Part shown: positions 25,245 through 34,266 of the stretch, one piece after another | How positions within the stretch are numbered: position 1 is the first letter of the stretch | Layout: the number at the start of each line of letters is the position of its first letter | Assembly: GCA_959347315.1 (NCBI GenBank) | Contig: OY365813.1 | Span: forward strand, 34,575,393-34,639,392 | DNA: 64,000 nucleotides | From: Bimastos eiseni | Taxonomy: Eukaryota; Annelida; Clitellata; Crassiclitellata; Lumbricidae | Reading direction: 5' to 3' | The notes under the pieces: generated by a model | Database searches by the model: none | Told to the model about the DNA's origin: nothing | Seen by the model: only the letters and a program-made list of their open reading frames with translations | Made by a program: the position numbers and the translations under genes

Positions 25245-25927
25245 TATTATTATTATTATGTCACATATAGTGTTATTCATAATTGGCATTGCCAACGGAT
25301 CTGTCATCAGGCCATCTGGATCGCCGCTTGTCAGTGGATTGTAATCTTGACAGTGCCCTGAAAAGCCACCGCATTGAAACGTTGGATCAATGCCGACAAG
25401 TTCTGGAAAATGAAGTTCGTTTCTCGGATGTCACCGGTAGTTGTCGAAAGTCGGCGTCCAGTCTCAGACAGAAAGGCGAGGCCCTCACTATTGAGGGGAC
25501 CGAAGGTTTCTATAGCGATTGGAACAAAAGTGTATTTCTTCTCGAGCTCAGAATATTTTGTGTGTTTCCTTGTGGCTGCTATCTAAGCCGCTCTTCCAGC
25601 TGTGGATATAAGAAGCGGCACTGTGTCCACCACCGTCGCGTCCCAAAGTAAGACCCGTCCCCCCACTCCACGGTATCAGGGTCTGCCCTGATATTATTAT
25701 TATTACTATTATTATTATTACTAGTATTATTATTATTATTATTATTAGCAAGAAGGGAAAGAGATGGATGAGGAGAGGAAGAAGTAAATTAAGGAAGGAG
25801 AGAGAGAAGGAATGAGGATGTCCAAACTTTTCAAAACTTTATTCTTTAACGGGGCCTGCATTGGTGGGGAGCGCCTCCGAATAGTTTCTTTCTTTAAGAG
25901 GCGCTATATAAATTACATAGAGAGAGA

Positions 25928-25958
<31 letters not shown>

Positions 25959-26023
25959 CAGACAGATAGACTAACAGACAGAGACAGACAGACAGACATA
26001 GACATCGAGATTTAGACATGCAG

Positions 26024-26093
<70 letters not shown>

Positions 26094-27883
26094 GCGGAAA
26101 GGAAGACAAAGGTGGTGAGGAAATAACGGAGAGAAACAGACAGAAAGTCATACATGACAGATGGATTACTATTAATATTATTTATTATAATTTATTATTA
26201 GTATTATTATGATCATCACAATTGTCATAATTATAACAATGACCTTTCACCCTACACCCCCACCCTCTTACCTGCGAGCTGTTCCAATCCTTCTGGTGCC
26301 CTGGCGAGCTTGCATCCGCCTCCTTCACAGGGTATCTTCTCGACGGTTGCCTCGCACGCCTTTCCTCCGTTGAGAGGGGCGCGGGTCACCTTCCTCGTCC
26401 TCTGTTTCACTCCTGGGCCACAGCGGGCGTCACAGGCGCTCCATTCGCCCCATTTGGGCGCCAAGACACAGTCCACAGCTGAAGAAATAAGGGGAAAATG
26501 AGTGGATGATGATGATGACAACGACGACGATTGTGGTAGAGACGACTAAATTCAAGGTGGAGGAGGAGATGATGAGAATGTTGAGAAGAAAAAATGGATG
26601 ATGACGACGACGACGACGAGTTTGAAGACACGGCGCATACAAGGTGAACTACGAACCATTGCGCCAACGAGTCTACTATCAGGCAATTTATGATGGCTAG
26701 TCACGTTATTATGCGCCGCTATAGCAGACATTTTAAAGCCAGGTGCTTCCCTCCTTCCCTCTTTCGTCCTTCTGTCTCTCCTTTAATACTTCCTTCCCAC
26801 CCTCTGTCCTTCCTTCTCTCACCTTCTCTCCTTCCTTCCTTCCTTCCTTTCTTCTTTCTTTCCTACCTGTCTTTATCCTTCCCTCTGTCTCCTTCCTTTC
26901 CTTCTTCCCTTCTTCCCTCCCTCCTTCCTTCTTCCTTTTATCGCTCTCTTCTCTTTCATGGTCCTTCCTTCCTTCCTTCTTCCTCAGTCTCCTCTATTCA
27001 AAAGGCCGATGATAATTACTTTAAAAAATAACGGGCGAGATGACCAGCCTCCCCCTCAAGGGGCACAAATGAACACCCAGTAACTAAAGCTTCATTCCTG
27101 GGGTCAAATACAGGTCGCGATTCTGGAGTGAGCTTTTACTGAGCCAAAGATTGGAGGAGAGATAGAGGAGAGCCTCTGGCTGAGGAGGTGCACTGGGTTG
27201 GAGTGGGGTAAACATGATCTGGGGAAGAGCCACTCAAGAACGCCCTCTTTGATGAAGGACGGAATGACGGTGAAAGGTCATGGCCTTTGCGGAAATTGAG
27301 GCAGACAGATAGACAGACAGACAGGGAGTGACAGACCGACAGAGGCAGACAGGTAGACAGACAGACAGAGACATAGAGAGCCACAGACGGATACAGACAG
27401 AAACTGATAGAGAGAGACAGACAGACATAGAAAGAGGTGGAAAGACAGACAGAGGTAGCGAGGAACTAACGGAGAGATACAGATGAAAACATGTGATAGA
27501 TGAGACAGACACAGACAGACAGACAGACAGACAGACATGTCTAAATCCACACATACATGCAGAGAGGAACGGACGGAAGGACGACCATCAACTCGCATCT
27601 AACAACGGCTGGGGTAACTCTGACTGCCCCATTGTAACGCATGCACGCGTCCACACCTGCACACCGCAGTCTGTGCTCTAGAGAAAGGGTATACTGCACC
27701 TACTGTCGACCCATTTCCCAGCCTAGGAGGGGGAGGTTGAGCCCCGAGGGCAAGATATTAAAAATGAGTTGGAACGATTCAATCACTGGAGGAGTTGTCG
27801 TTGTTTTTAAGGCGTGGTTTATCCAACACTTAAATTATCTACTTCTCTCTGTATCTCTGTCTCTCTTTGTCTCTGTCTCTCTG

Positions 27884-27933
<50 letters not shown>

Positions 27934-29223
27934 TCACTGTATGTCTCTGTGTGTGTCTCTCTCTCTATGTCTCTCCTCTCTCTCCCTCTATGAAGAATTT
28001 GCTCTAAACGGCTATCAAATATATTGTTTACAAAGCTTTGTATGACTTTCAAGCGGGTTGTTTATAAAGCTGACGGTGTCGATGGCGATTATCATAATGA
28101 TAATGATAATGTTGGCGATTATCATAATGATAATGGTAATGTGCAAACAACGACGATAGGGATTAGTTTAAATTAGGGCTGTACTATATAGGCTAAAGGT
28201 GATTCTCACTATTCGGCCAAATACGAAAAGTTGGACCAACTATTCAGCCGAATGCAAATACGAATAGGATATACGAATAGGAAATACGAATAGGAAATAC
28301 GAATAGTGTACAAAATAGGTCTACCGACAAATTTAAAAATTTCAAATGTGAGTTTAAGATGCTCTAAGATGAATTTCAAATTATATAAGGATGTAAGATG
28401 ATATAGAATGCGTCTTAGATGTGTAAAGACGAGCTGAGAGAACTTAACATGTGGTGAATTTTTAACGATTTAATTAATGGTATAGGATAAGTTTTCATTT
28501 ATTAAAAATGTGTTCTAGGTGACTTAAATTGATCTATATAAGATGTCTAGATGATTTTAAGTGATCTCAGATGACTTAAGATGACCTATGATTGGTTCTA
28601 GATGATTTGAACTAATCTAAGATCGTCTTATAAGATAAAAAATTCGATGATTAAAGATTACTTCTAGATGACTTTAAATGATCTGAGATGACTTTAGATG
28701 AACTAAGATGAGTACTAGAGGATTTAAATTGATCTTAGATGACTTTAGACGAGCTAAGATGAGTTCTAGATGACTTAAACTGATCTGAGATGACTTACGA
28801 TGACATAAGATAAGTTCTAGATGACTTGAGCTGATCCTAGATGACATAAGATGAGACAAGATGAGTTACGGGTGACTCACGTTTGCAGAAGTTCTTATAG
28901 TCCTCACAACAATCTCCGAGGTCCACACAAGCCGAGTCGCAAAAGCAAGACTTTGCCTTCCCTTTATCATCACCGTTGTCGTTAGCCTTATCATCGGGCA
29001 GAGAAGTCACCCCCTCAGCCTCCTTAACCTTCAGCTTAGACTTACGCACCGGGGCCTTGATGTTGTCCAGCCTGGTAGATCGGCAGGTGTTGTTCTTTCC
29101 CTGACAGCAGAGACCCCGACTCTTGCACCCGGCTCCGCCCGATCCCAGCTGGCCACTTGCGATGACCAGCAGGACGGTGGCAAGGAGGAGGCCCCCCATA
29201 AAACGACCCCAACTACTGGACAT
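15947..29223 (-). CDS. SBSPON: Somatomedin-B and thrombospondin type-1 domain protein (SBSPON-like), complete, 4 exons
   Basis: A secreted extracellular-matrix-type protein; its precise role is poorly known in the family. Exons on the minus strand are 29223-28881, 26478-26272, 20100-19974 and 16232-15947, with phases 1, 1 and 2 matching exactly (963 nt, 320 aa). Residues 1-24 form a signal peptide ([14 protein letters not shown]). The somatomedin-B domain follows (CKSRGLCCQ ... [22 protein letters not shown]), then a TSP1 repeat ([21 protein letters not shown] ... CEGGGC). Next comes the linker exon ([19 protein letters not shown]), then the C-terminal cysteine domain typical of SBSPON ([35 protein letters not shown]-stop). 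Eight somatomedin-B cysteines are present, but about 45 residues separate Cys4 from Cys5. Intron 2 holds the RLE-type retroelements in sense orientation. Confidence 0.95.
16200..16440. repeat. (AATC)n-derived tract
   Basis: Degenerate CAATCAATCAGT repeats that begin within the 5' end of the last SBSPON exon's acceptor region and run into intron 3. Read forward, they give a meaningless INQSINQ frame. Confidence 0.7.
16625..17060 (+). repeat. Two GCGCTATATAAAT-type tails
   Basis: 16630-16690 reads GCGCCCCTGAGTAGATTGCT then GATGTGCTATATCAAGTTCG and a (TTGA)n end. 16995-17055 reads ATGTTCTGGCGCTATATAAA. These are 3' ends of SINE or LINE copies lying antisense in SBSPON intron 3. Confidence 0.6.
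17178..17782. mobile_element. Non-autonomous Tc1/mariner-like element (MITE)
   Basis: Terminal inverted repeats of about 27 bp: left CACTGTCTGGAAATAAAGGG, right end TTTCCGGACACAGTG. Both start with CACTG next to TA, as expected for a TA target site duplication. The surroundings are (TA)n, so the duplication itself is not diagnostic. The 605-bp interior encodes no transposase. Confidence 0.8.
17815..18090. repeat. (GT)n, (GA)n and (TA)n microsatellites
   Basis: (GT)n at about 17814-17870, a nearly pure (GA)n at 17934-18011, and (TA)n-rich sequence at 18020-18090. The LSLSLS frames here are artefacts. Confidence 0.95.
18200..19150. other. SBSPON intron 3, unassigned
   Basis: No domain, exon or known repeat was recognised. 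18320-18360 has a short GACAGA run. Confidence 0.4.
19165..19310. repeat. (GACA/GACG/GGCA/GACT)n compound microsatellite
   Basis: Four consecutive tetranucleotide blocks: GACA, GACG, GGCA/GACA, then GACT. This is a stepwise-mutated single array. Confidence 0.9.
19545..19948. repeat. (CATA)n/(CTTA)n array rich in GTAAGT on the transcribed strand
   Basis: CATACATACTTACAAACATA-type repeats. On the minus strand, which is the SBSPON sense strand, it reads GTATGTATGTAAGTATG. It begins 25 nt downstream of the real donor of SBSPON exon 3 (19973). Confidence 0.9.
20160..20385. repeat. ATT/ATC microsatellite tract
   Basis: Imperfect (ATT)n grading into (CAT/CGT)n in SBSPON intron 2, immediately upstream of the exon 3 acceptor on the minus strand. 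Confidence 0.75.
20774..20834. repeat. (TA)n microsatellite
   Basis: Pure TA dinucleotide run of about 60 bp. Confidence 0.97.
21040..21182. repeat. SINE/LINE tail followed by (ATT)n
   Basis: On the plus strand GGCGCTATATAAATCGT runs straight into (ATT)n. On the minus strand the same run is the (AAT)n tail of the RLE element fragment ending at about 21185. One microsatellite therefore serves as the tail of two elements in opposite orientation. Confidence 0.8.
21185..21790 (-). pseudogene. RLE-type retroelement fragment, C-terminal module (copy 3)
   Basis: The minus strand encodes [38 protein letters not shown] and [16 protein letters not shown], then, after a stop or shift, [12 protein letters not shown]. 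This matches residues of about 810-975 of the 980-codon copy next door. Upstream it is cut at the zinc-knuckle position and abuts (AAT)n; downstream it ends in (AAT)n. Confidence 0.85.
21780..21897. repeat. (ATT)n between two RLE-type copies
   Basis: About 115 bp of imperfect ATT repeats. In element orientation it is a (TAA)n tail 40 bp after the stop codon of the 980-codon ORF, and it also abuts the 5' break of copy 3. Confidence 0.9.
21937..24879 (-). CDS. Non-LTR retrotransposon polyprotein: reverse transcriptase, CCHC knuckle and RLE-type endonuclease-like domain
   Basis: An uninterrupted 980-codon ORF. Visible motifs: [11 protein letters not shown] (about 284), [12 protein letters not shown] (345), motif [12 protein letters not shown] with Asp411, motif [13 protein letters not shown] (460), motif C YLDD (492-495) and LLGAPL (557). 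After a thumb-like region with GGLGVR comes CHQC-x9-H-x3-C (797-814), then [13 protein letters not shown]. It ends with KRPDG ... RCLAWDVTV, a PD-(D/E)XK-like core (Asp858, Asp874). The order RT-knuckle-endonuclease is that of site-specific R2/R4/CRE-type elements. No N-terminal APE endonuclease or clear N-terminal zinc fingers are seen, so the 5' end may be incomplete. It lies in SBSPON intron 2 in sense orientation. The clade assignment is inferred; the RT call is firm. Confidence 0.9.
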   Translation of the reverse strand: MAAHLKTNRFETQMSQKPCKGQGVCGVLVVLQNPCLRWHDAPARPSNRSLSRFRPATGGRPFNTTRQSSSITSVQISYSRELSTDVGPIASQLSHPVSPGLLIKRIPKAARPSCAALLADIIQAIVREPNCVAKWFDLLAFGGTVLVKPRRGGRKHNMTKMILSRITEWGLQGPDQSTNDELPLTSSRKLKSAKCDHARYLASTVASKLEEGNFKAAIRLICSEDKPALDTPETLAALKKKHPPAPVDRRTPCDPDSSDRFIPLQVSKEDVARAISSFPAGSAGGPDGITPQHLKDLMAYGVDDNIGQHLSDLVNLLLKGGLSEEVNEVIYGANLLALSKKDGGIRPIAVGYTWRRLAAKCANSHAVTRLSQLLAPIQLGVGIAGGAEAAVHATRRWISTMPEDSVLVKLDFANAFNTLRRDCLLEAVAREIPELYHFAHAAYSNRPLLRYGSNTIRSEEGTQQGDPLGPLEFCLVLQPILMKLRSDLRIGYLDDLTLGGNKETVADDVQLIEQESKNLGLLLNRSKCEIACHNTQMPNNDPAFQEFTSIALEDMTLLGAPLISGPAVNMVVNSKANDLERAIGRLSLLYTHDALVLLRNSLSVPKLLYSLRTAVCADCPGLARFDQLLREGLSTILNVDLDDDRWLQASLPVRDGGLGVRCASTLALSAFLASAASTSELQACILPTESAEEPYELASSALNAWKTLTDAEPPTGAASYRQKEWDLRFTDKAWKGLLDSNNNPCDRARLLASRAPHSGDWMLAPPVTALGLRLSNEDVRLAAGLRLGTRLCEPHLCHQCQESVDAKGLHGLICRRGSGKHQRHSMLNDVIWRALGRAKIPAQKEPLGLLREDGKRPDGVTLIPWTRGRCLAWDVTVPDTYAKSHLVDTSIRAGEAAERAAKTKRAKYSTITNTHDFVALSLESGGAWSSEGLEFISELGSRTSAATHDPMETSFLFQRISVVLQRGNAVCLFGTLPTLH
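24880..25180 (-). other. Upstream (5') region of the full-length retroelement
   Basis: Lies between the ORF start and the (AAT)n tail of the neighbouring fragment, and contains the palindrome GTTGCCATTGGCAAC (24892-24906). It is probably the element's 5' UTR; the exact 5' boundary is not visible. Confidence 0.4.
25178..25262. repeat. (ATT)n between RLE-type copies
   Basis: About 80 bp of ATT repeats. In element orientation it is the 3' tail of the fragment at 25275-25690. Confidence 0.93.
25275..25690 (-). pseudogene. RLE-type retroelement fragment, C-terminal module (copy 1)
   Basis: The minus strand encodes LIPWSGG, then, shifted, [47 protein letters not shown] and [15 protein letters not shown]. 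It has a frameshift near the WDATV motif and a stop in the alanine-rich helix. It is bracketed by (AAT)n at 25691-25748 and 25178-25262. Confidence 0.85.
25691..25748. repeat. (ATT)n upstream of RLE-type copy 1
   Basis: ATT repeat with a few ACT interruptions, directly at the 5' break of the fragment on the minus strand. Confidence 0.9.
25812..25925 (+). pseudogene. LINE 3'-end fragment with intact tail
   Basis: Encodes [15 protein letters not shown] (an LKTxLFxxA-type ORF end), followed within 10 bp by GAGCGCCTCCGAATAG and then AAGAGGCGCTATATAAATTA. This joins LINE coding sequence directly to the tail that the SINEs carry. Confidence 0.6.
25929..26095. repeat. (TA)n, (GACA)n and (GA)n microsatellites
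   Basis: Successive (AT)n at 25929-25950, GACA-type repeats, then pure (GA)n at about 26030-26090. Confidence 0.93.
26618..26747. repeat. Dispersed repeat pair, copy B
   Basis: Matches 15164-15290 with only scattered differences (an extra AACG, GTCTAG/GCTAG). It abuts a (GAC)n run on the left and a (CTTC)n run on the right, inside SBSPON intron 1. Confidence 0.75.
26748..27000. repeat. (CTTC)n pyrimidine tract
   Basis: Imperfect CCTT/CTTC repeats with interruptions, in SBSPON intron 1. Confidence 0.85.
27290..27545. repeat. (GACA)n-rich tract
   Basis: GACAGACAGA-type tetranucleotide repeats with interruptions. The 106-codon frames opposite are compositional. Confidence 0.85.
27845..27990. 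repeat. (CT)n/(TCTG)n tract
   Basis: Pure (CT)n at about 27890-27928, surrounded by TCTCTGTCTC variants. Confidence 0.93.
28330..28870. repeat. Degenerate GATGACTTAAGATGA array abutting the SBSPON exon 1 donor
   Basis: Many diverged copies of a 50-60 bp unit containing TAAGATGAGTTCTAGATGAC and TTAAATTGATCT. The array reaches to within about 10 bp of the splice donor at 28880. Confidence 0.7.
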
Positions 29224-29441
29224 TTTTTCACCTCAGGGCGCTAAAAGACTGAACTTCTCCGGACGATATCTTTACGGAGACTTCAAGACTTCGAGAGGAT
29301 CAACGTTGAGAGAAAGAAGGACTTAATCCACTTCCTTTGGAGGCACTTCTCTAGTCCAACTATAGCTAGGACGCTGTGTCGGAGCTCCGCGTCTTGCTTC
29401 TTTATCGGATGGTTACCAACGCAAAGGATGCGGCCGTGCTC

Positions 29442-29453
29442 TGCGCATGCGCG
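29442..29453. promoter_or_regulatory. NRF-1-type site upstream of the SBSPON-like gene
   Basis: TGCGCATGCGCG matches the palindromic NRF-1 consensus. It lies about 220 bp upstream of the minus-strand ATG, in the only locally GC/CpG-rich stretch (29380-29560). No TATA box is obvious, as expected for such a promoter. Function is inferred. Confidence 0.5.
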
Positions 29454-29629
29454 TGCAGGCTAGGTGGCTGATGGGATGGGAGGGGAGGGGAGGCGGGAGG
29501 GTTGGGGTTGGCTGCCGTGCGTGCCCTGCCTTGCCCTGGGACCCCAGCCGAGTGCCGACCGATTCAAGGTAGTTGGGAGGAGGGGTGTAGAGAGTGTGTT
29601 GGTTGGATGGTCGGTGGCGCCGTATGAGA

Positions 29630-29698
29630 GGGAGAGACAGACAGACAGACAGACAGGGAGTTAGGGACAGAGATAGAGAAACAGTGCTAGAGAGAAAG

Positions 29699-29771
<73 letters not shown>

Positions 29772-29773
29772 TC

Positions 29774-29820
<47 letters not shown>

Positions 29821-29930
29821 GAGTCAGAGAGAGAGACACAGAGAGACAGAGAGACAGAGAGATAGAGAGACAGAGAGAGACAGAGAGAGTCAGAGAGAGA
29901 GACAGAGAGAGAGAGAGATGAACAGAGAAA
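29630..29930. repeat. (GACA)n/(GA)n tract
   Basis: Compound AGACAGACAG and GAGAGA repeats. Confidence 0.93.
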
Positions 29931-30955
29931 AAGAGTAGGACTGAGAGGAACTTTTGCAAAAGTAGGAGCAGGAGAGAAGGGTATATACAGTTAGATGGAG
30001 AGAAACAGAGGGAGGCAGATATTGAGAGAAACACAGAGACAAAGAAACAGATAGATAAACAGAACAACAAGGAAAGAGGGGAGACAGAAGAAAGATAGAT
30101 ACGCATAGAAATACATAAATTAATGTATAAAGACACAGACAGACACATACAATCACGCATACACAGACAGACAAACAGAGACACCGATAATCCTCAGAGT
30201 TCTCCATTATTTGATCCGCAAAGGACCTTCAACTGAGGTCGTAGATACGTGGACTTCTTACGAATAGGTTAGCACTCGTAGTAGCTGCCTCTGTCTGAAG
30301 TGGGCCAAACCAAAGCATCATCACTGAGGAACATTAGACAGACGTCCTACAGTGATTGGAAGAGAGTTAATGCTTGGACTTATGATTTAGAGGAGAAGGA
30401 GGAAGAGAAGGAGAAGGAGAAGGAGGTGATGGAGGAGGAGGACGAAGAGGAGGAGGAAGGCAGATAAGGAGGAGAAGGAGATGGAGGTGGAGAAGGAGAG
30501 ACTGAGTAGAGGACAGATGCTTGTGCTGAATGTGTTGATAAGATTGGCCAGTCTCTGCAGCCAACCTAGAACCAGAGTTGGACCAGGTGTCCGTCCGTCC
30601 GGCAGTCCGTCGGGCGCTGTGGCATCTGGACACCCTGGGTACTGGCCGATAAGAGAGCCAGTGCCACCCCCAACCCCACCCTCACCCTCGTTATATCAGC
30701 CCCCGTCTCTCACGGGCCTTAACCCGACCCCTCTTTCTTGCCTGTCTGTCTGTCTGTCTGTCTTACTCTCTCTCTTACACACAGACGCACACACACATAC
30801 ATCTGGGTCAGTATGTTACTTTGATTTACTTAATCCTCTGCACAGCAGAGTGTCATAGAACAACACTACTTGTATTTAAGTTGACCTTGTGGGAACTTCT
30901 CTGTGGCATGGTCACAAACTGTGGACCATATTTGGCTTCATAGGTGTATAATTAT
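29930..30955. other. Intergenic, no gene seen
   Basis: Apart from the (GGA)n tract and short (TGTC)n and (CA)n runs near 30745-30800, nothing is recognised upstream of the SBSPON-like gene. Confidence 0.4.
30385..30500. repeat. (GGA)n tract
   Basis: GAAGGAGAAGGAGGAGG-type trinucleotide repeat. Confidence 0.85.
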
Positions 30956-31230
30956 GTATGTATGTATGTATGTATGTATGTATGTATGTATGTATGTATG
31001 TATGTATGTATGTATGTATGTATGTATGTATGTATGTGTATGTGTGTGTGTCTGAATGTATGTATGTATGTGTATGTATGTATTTATGTATGTATGTATG
31101 TACGTATGTTTTAATGTATGTATGTATGTATGTATGTATGTGTATGTGTATGTATGTATTTATGTATGTATGTATGTACGTATGTTTTAATGTATGTATG
31201 TATGTATGTATGTATGTATGTACGTGTGTG
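30955..31230. repeat. (TATG)n microsatellite
   Basis: About 275 bp of TATG repeats. It contains an internal duplication of a block with ATTTATGTATG, ACGTATGTTTTAATG (31080-31120 and 31155-31195). Confidence 0.95.
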
Positions 31231-31239
31231 TATGTGGGA

Positions 31240-32115
31240 TGGGTGGATGAATGGATGAATGTAATACGCATTGTATCATTAGGAAAATAAAGAAATACGC
31301 TGACTCGAGAGCATAAGTATTTGTTTCCATATCCATTTATTATTGTATCTGAAAATCTGAATGATAGCAATAATTAAGAACTAATTAAATCTATTCTAAT
31401 GACTTCGAAAGAGCCTCAATACGGAGAAAATGAGAAAAGTCGAGAGAGGCAGTCATGTTGGGTATGAAGAGGTGTTCGCGGCTTCATTTTCTCTGCCTCG
31501 GCATATGAGACCTTCAGTCCTCTCCCTCACCGTCTCTTCTTCCAACCGATTTTGACCAGAGCAGTGGTAGTTGCAGTTTAACGATTACTGTGAGATAGCA
31601 AAGATCTACAGCGTCGCCCTCCTCCGTTATCCAGGCTTGGGACTAGCAGTGTCAGAGTACGAACAGTGACGGGAATTTGGCCAGAGAGAACGGGTGGTAC
31701 AGATATGAACTCCTTACCCCTTGATTGGCGGTCCAGCGCTTGACCTTGTATTACCCTTAAACATGTAAGCAATTTGCATTCGAATACGTATATTCAAACT
31801 TTCAACTGACTTGAAAATCTGAATATTCATAAGACTAAAATAATGAATATTCATGATCCCATCGCAAAAGGTCACTGCATGGTTCTTCTTTGAATCTCCG
31901 CCGCATCCAAACTTGCAAAGTCCCTGATTATGCTGTTCGCCCTCTCTGGAATGAGCAGGCCCAGCGGGGGATCTTCGATTCGGGGTTAATTACTACCACC
32001 GTGGGTGACCAGAGTGATTTGCATAAGGAGCCCGGATGTGTGATGCTGTCATCTTTTGGCAGCCTGCCAGAATTTGTTTAATTCATTCGTTTGTTAATTC
32101 ATCCACTTACAGTCT
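31240..32115. other. Intergenic, no gene seen
   Basis: Contains the dispersed repeat at 31570 and short AT-rich stretches (GAATATTCA near 31820-31855). No coding or transposon ends are recognised. Confidence 0.4.
31570..31665 (+). repeat. Dispersed repeat family 'CAGTTTAACGAC', copy 3
   Basis: GCAGTTTAACGATTACTGTG, then CGCCCTCCTCCGTTATCCAG and GCTTGGGACTAGCAGTGTCA. Confidence 0.65.
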
Positions 32116-32119
32116 TACA

Positions 32120-32223
32120 CTCATTAATTAATTAATTAATTAATTAATTAATTAATTAATTAATTAATTAATTAATTAATTCATTCATTCATTCATTCAT
32201 TCATTCATTCATTCATTCATTCA

Positions 32224-32289
<66 letters not shown>

Positions 32290-32530
32290 GTAGTCATCGT
32301 TGTCATCATCATCAGCAGCAGGAGTAGTAACAAAATCATCGTTATCTTATTCTTCATCGTCATCATTTGCATTATCATCATTATAACATCATTATTTTTA
32401 CTACAATCATCCTTGTTTGCAAACTGAGGGTTGACTGATGATGATGATGATGATGATTATGATGATGATGATGATAACGATGACGACGACGATGACGACG
32501 ACGATGATGATGATGATGAAGAGAAAGAAG
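32120..32530. repeat. Compound (AATT)n, (ATTC)n, (ATC)n and (GATGAT)n
   Basis: (ATTA)n at 32125-32180, (ATTC)n to 32227, (ATC)n to 32290, then after a gap (GAT/GAC)n at 32437-32520. Confidence 0.95.
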
Positions 32531-32969
32531 CTGGTGACGACGACAGCGATGACTATAGTGCGTACCGCCACCTAGCGAAGTGTTTGTAATCTAGCAATTA
32601 CCATCTGTACGTCACTCTCTCTCTCTCTCTCTTTCTTTCTCCCCTTTCTGTGCCTGTCCGTCTGTTCATCCGTCTGTCAGTACGTCTCTCTGTTTTTCTG
32701 TCCTTCTCTCAATTGCTCTGCGCCATCGACTGATACTTGGCCAGAGTCATCTGTCCTCCAATAAAAGCCCAACGATGATAATAATAATACAAATAAAAGT
32801 AGAAAAAATATTAAGAAATTTCTATGAATTTCTTCTGTCGTCGTCAATTGCATGAGATAAAATTAGCCGTTTCTAAAAATAATTCTAACGTTTCCAAAAA
32901 TAGACCGGGTTCTATAGATGTCTTCGAATAAGACCATGATTCAATTTTGTCGTAAACGTTGCAGCCAAC

Positions 32970-34212
32970 ATCCATCCATCCTTTCATCCATCCATCCATC
33001 CATCCATCGATCCATCGATCCATCGATCCATCGATCCATCGATCCATCCATCGATCCATCGATCCATCCATCCATCCATCCATCCATCCATCCACCAAGC
33101 CATCCATTCATCCATCCATCCATCCATTCATCCATCCATTCATCCATCCACCAATCCATCCATCCAACCATCCATCCATCCATTCATCCATCCACCATCC
33201 ATCCACCAATCCGTCCATCCATCCACCAAGCCATCCATTCATCCATCCATCCATCCATCCACTCATCCATCCATCCATCCACCAATCCATCCATCCATCC
33301 ATCCAACCATCCATCCATCCACCAATCCGTCCATCCATCCACCAAGCCATCAATTCATCCATCCATCCATCCATCCACCCATCCATCCATCCATCCACCA
33401 ATCCATCCATCCATCCATCCATCCATCCATCCATCCATTCATCCATCCATACATCCACCCATCCATCCATCCACCAATCCATCCATGCATCCATGCATCC
33501 ATCCATCTTCAAATCCATCCATCCATCCGTCCATCCATCCATCTTCAAATCCATCCATCCATGCATCCATCCATCTTCAAATCCATCCATCCATGCATCC
33601 ATTCATCTTCAAATCCATCCATCCATCCATGCATCCATCCATCTTCAAATCCATCCATCCATCCATCAATCCATCCACCAATCCGTCCATCCATGCATCC
33701 ATCCATCCATCCATCCATCCATCTTCAAATCCATCCATCCATGCATCCATCCATCTTCAAATCCATCCATCCATCCATGCATCCATCCATCTTCAAATCC
33801 ATTCATCCATCCATCCATCCATCCATCCATCCATCCATCCACCAATCCGTCCATCCATCCACCAAGCCATCCATCCATCCATCCATCCATCCATCCATCC
33901 ATCCATCCATCCATCCATCCATCCATCCATCCATCCATCCATCCATCCATCCATCCATCCATCCATCCATCTTCAAATCCATCCATCCACCCATCCATCC
34001 ATCTTCAAATCCATCCATGCATCCATCCATCTTCAAATCCATCCATCCATCCATCCATCCATCCATCCATCCATCCACCAATCCGTCCATCCGTCCGTCC
34101 ATCCATCGATCCATCGATCCATCGATCCATCGATCCATCGATCCATCCATCCATCCATCCATCCATCCATCCATCCATCCATCCATCCATCCATCCATCC
34201 ATCCATCCATCT
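32970..34212. repeat. 1.25-kb (CATC)n satellite with structured variants
   Basis: Long ATCC array with three variant blocks: GATCCATC (33005-33065 and 34105-34142), CACCAATCC/CACCAAGCC, and TTCAAATCCATCC, spaced at roughly regular intervals between 33500 and 34060. It gives 441- and 422-codon IHPSIHPS frames that are artefacts. Confidence 0.97.
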
Positions 34213-34266
34213 TGGTTGGTGCGCTAGAGTACGAATCGGTTAAATCCGACGCAGAGAGGCCTAGAG

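Noticed and set aside
28190..28320. Possible hAT MITE (ACTATTCGGCC / CGAATAGG repeats)
   Set aside because: Short tandem CGAATAGGAAATA copies but no matching inverted ends or target duplication.
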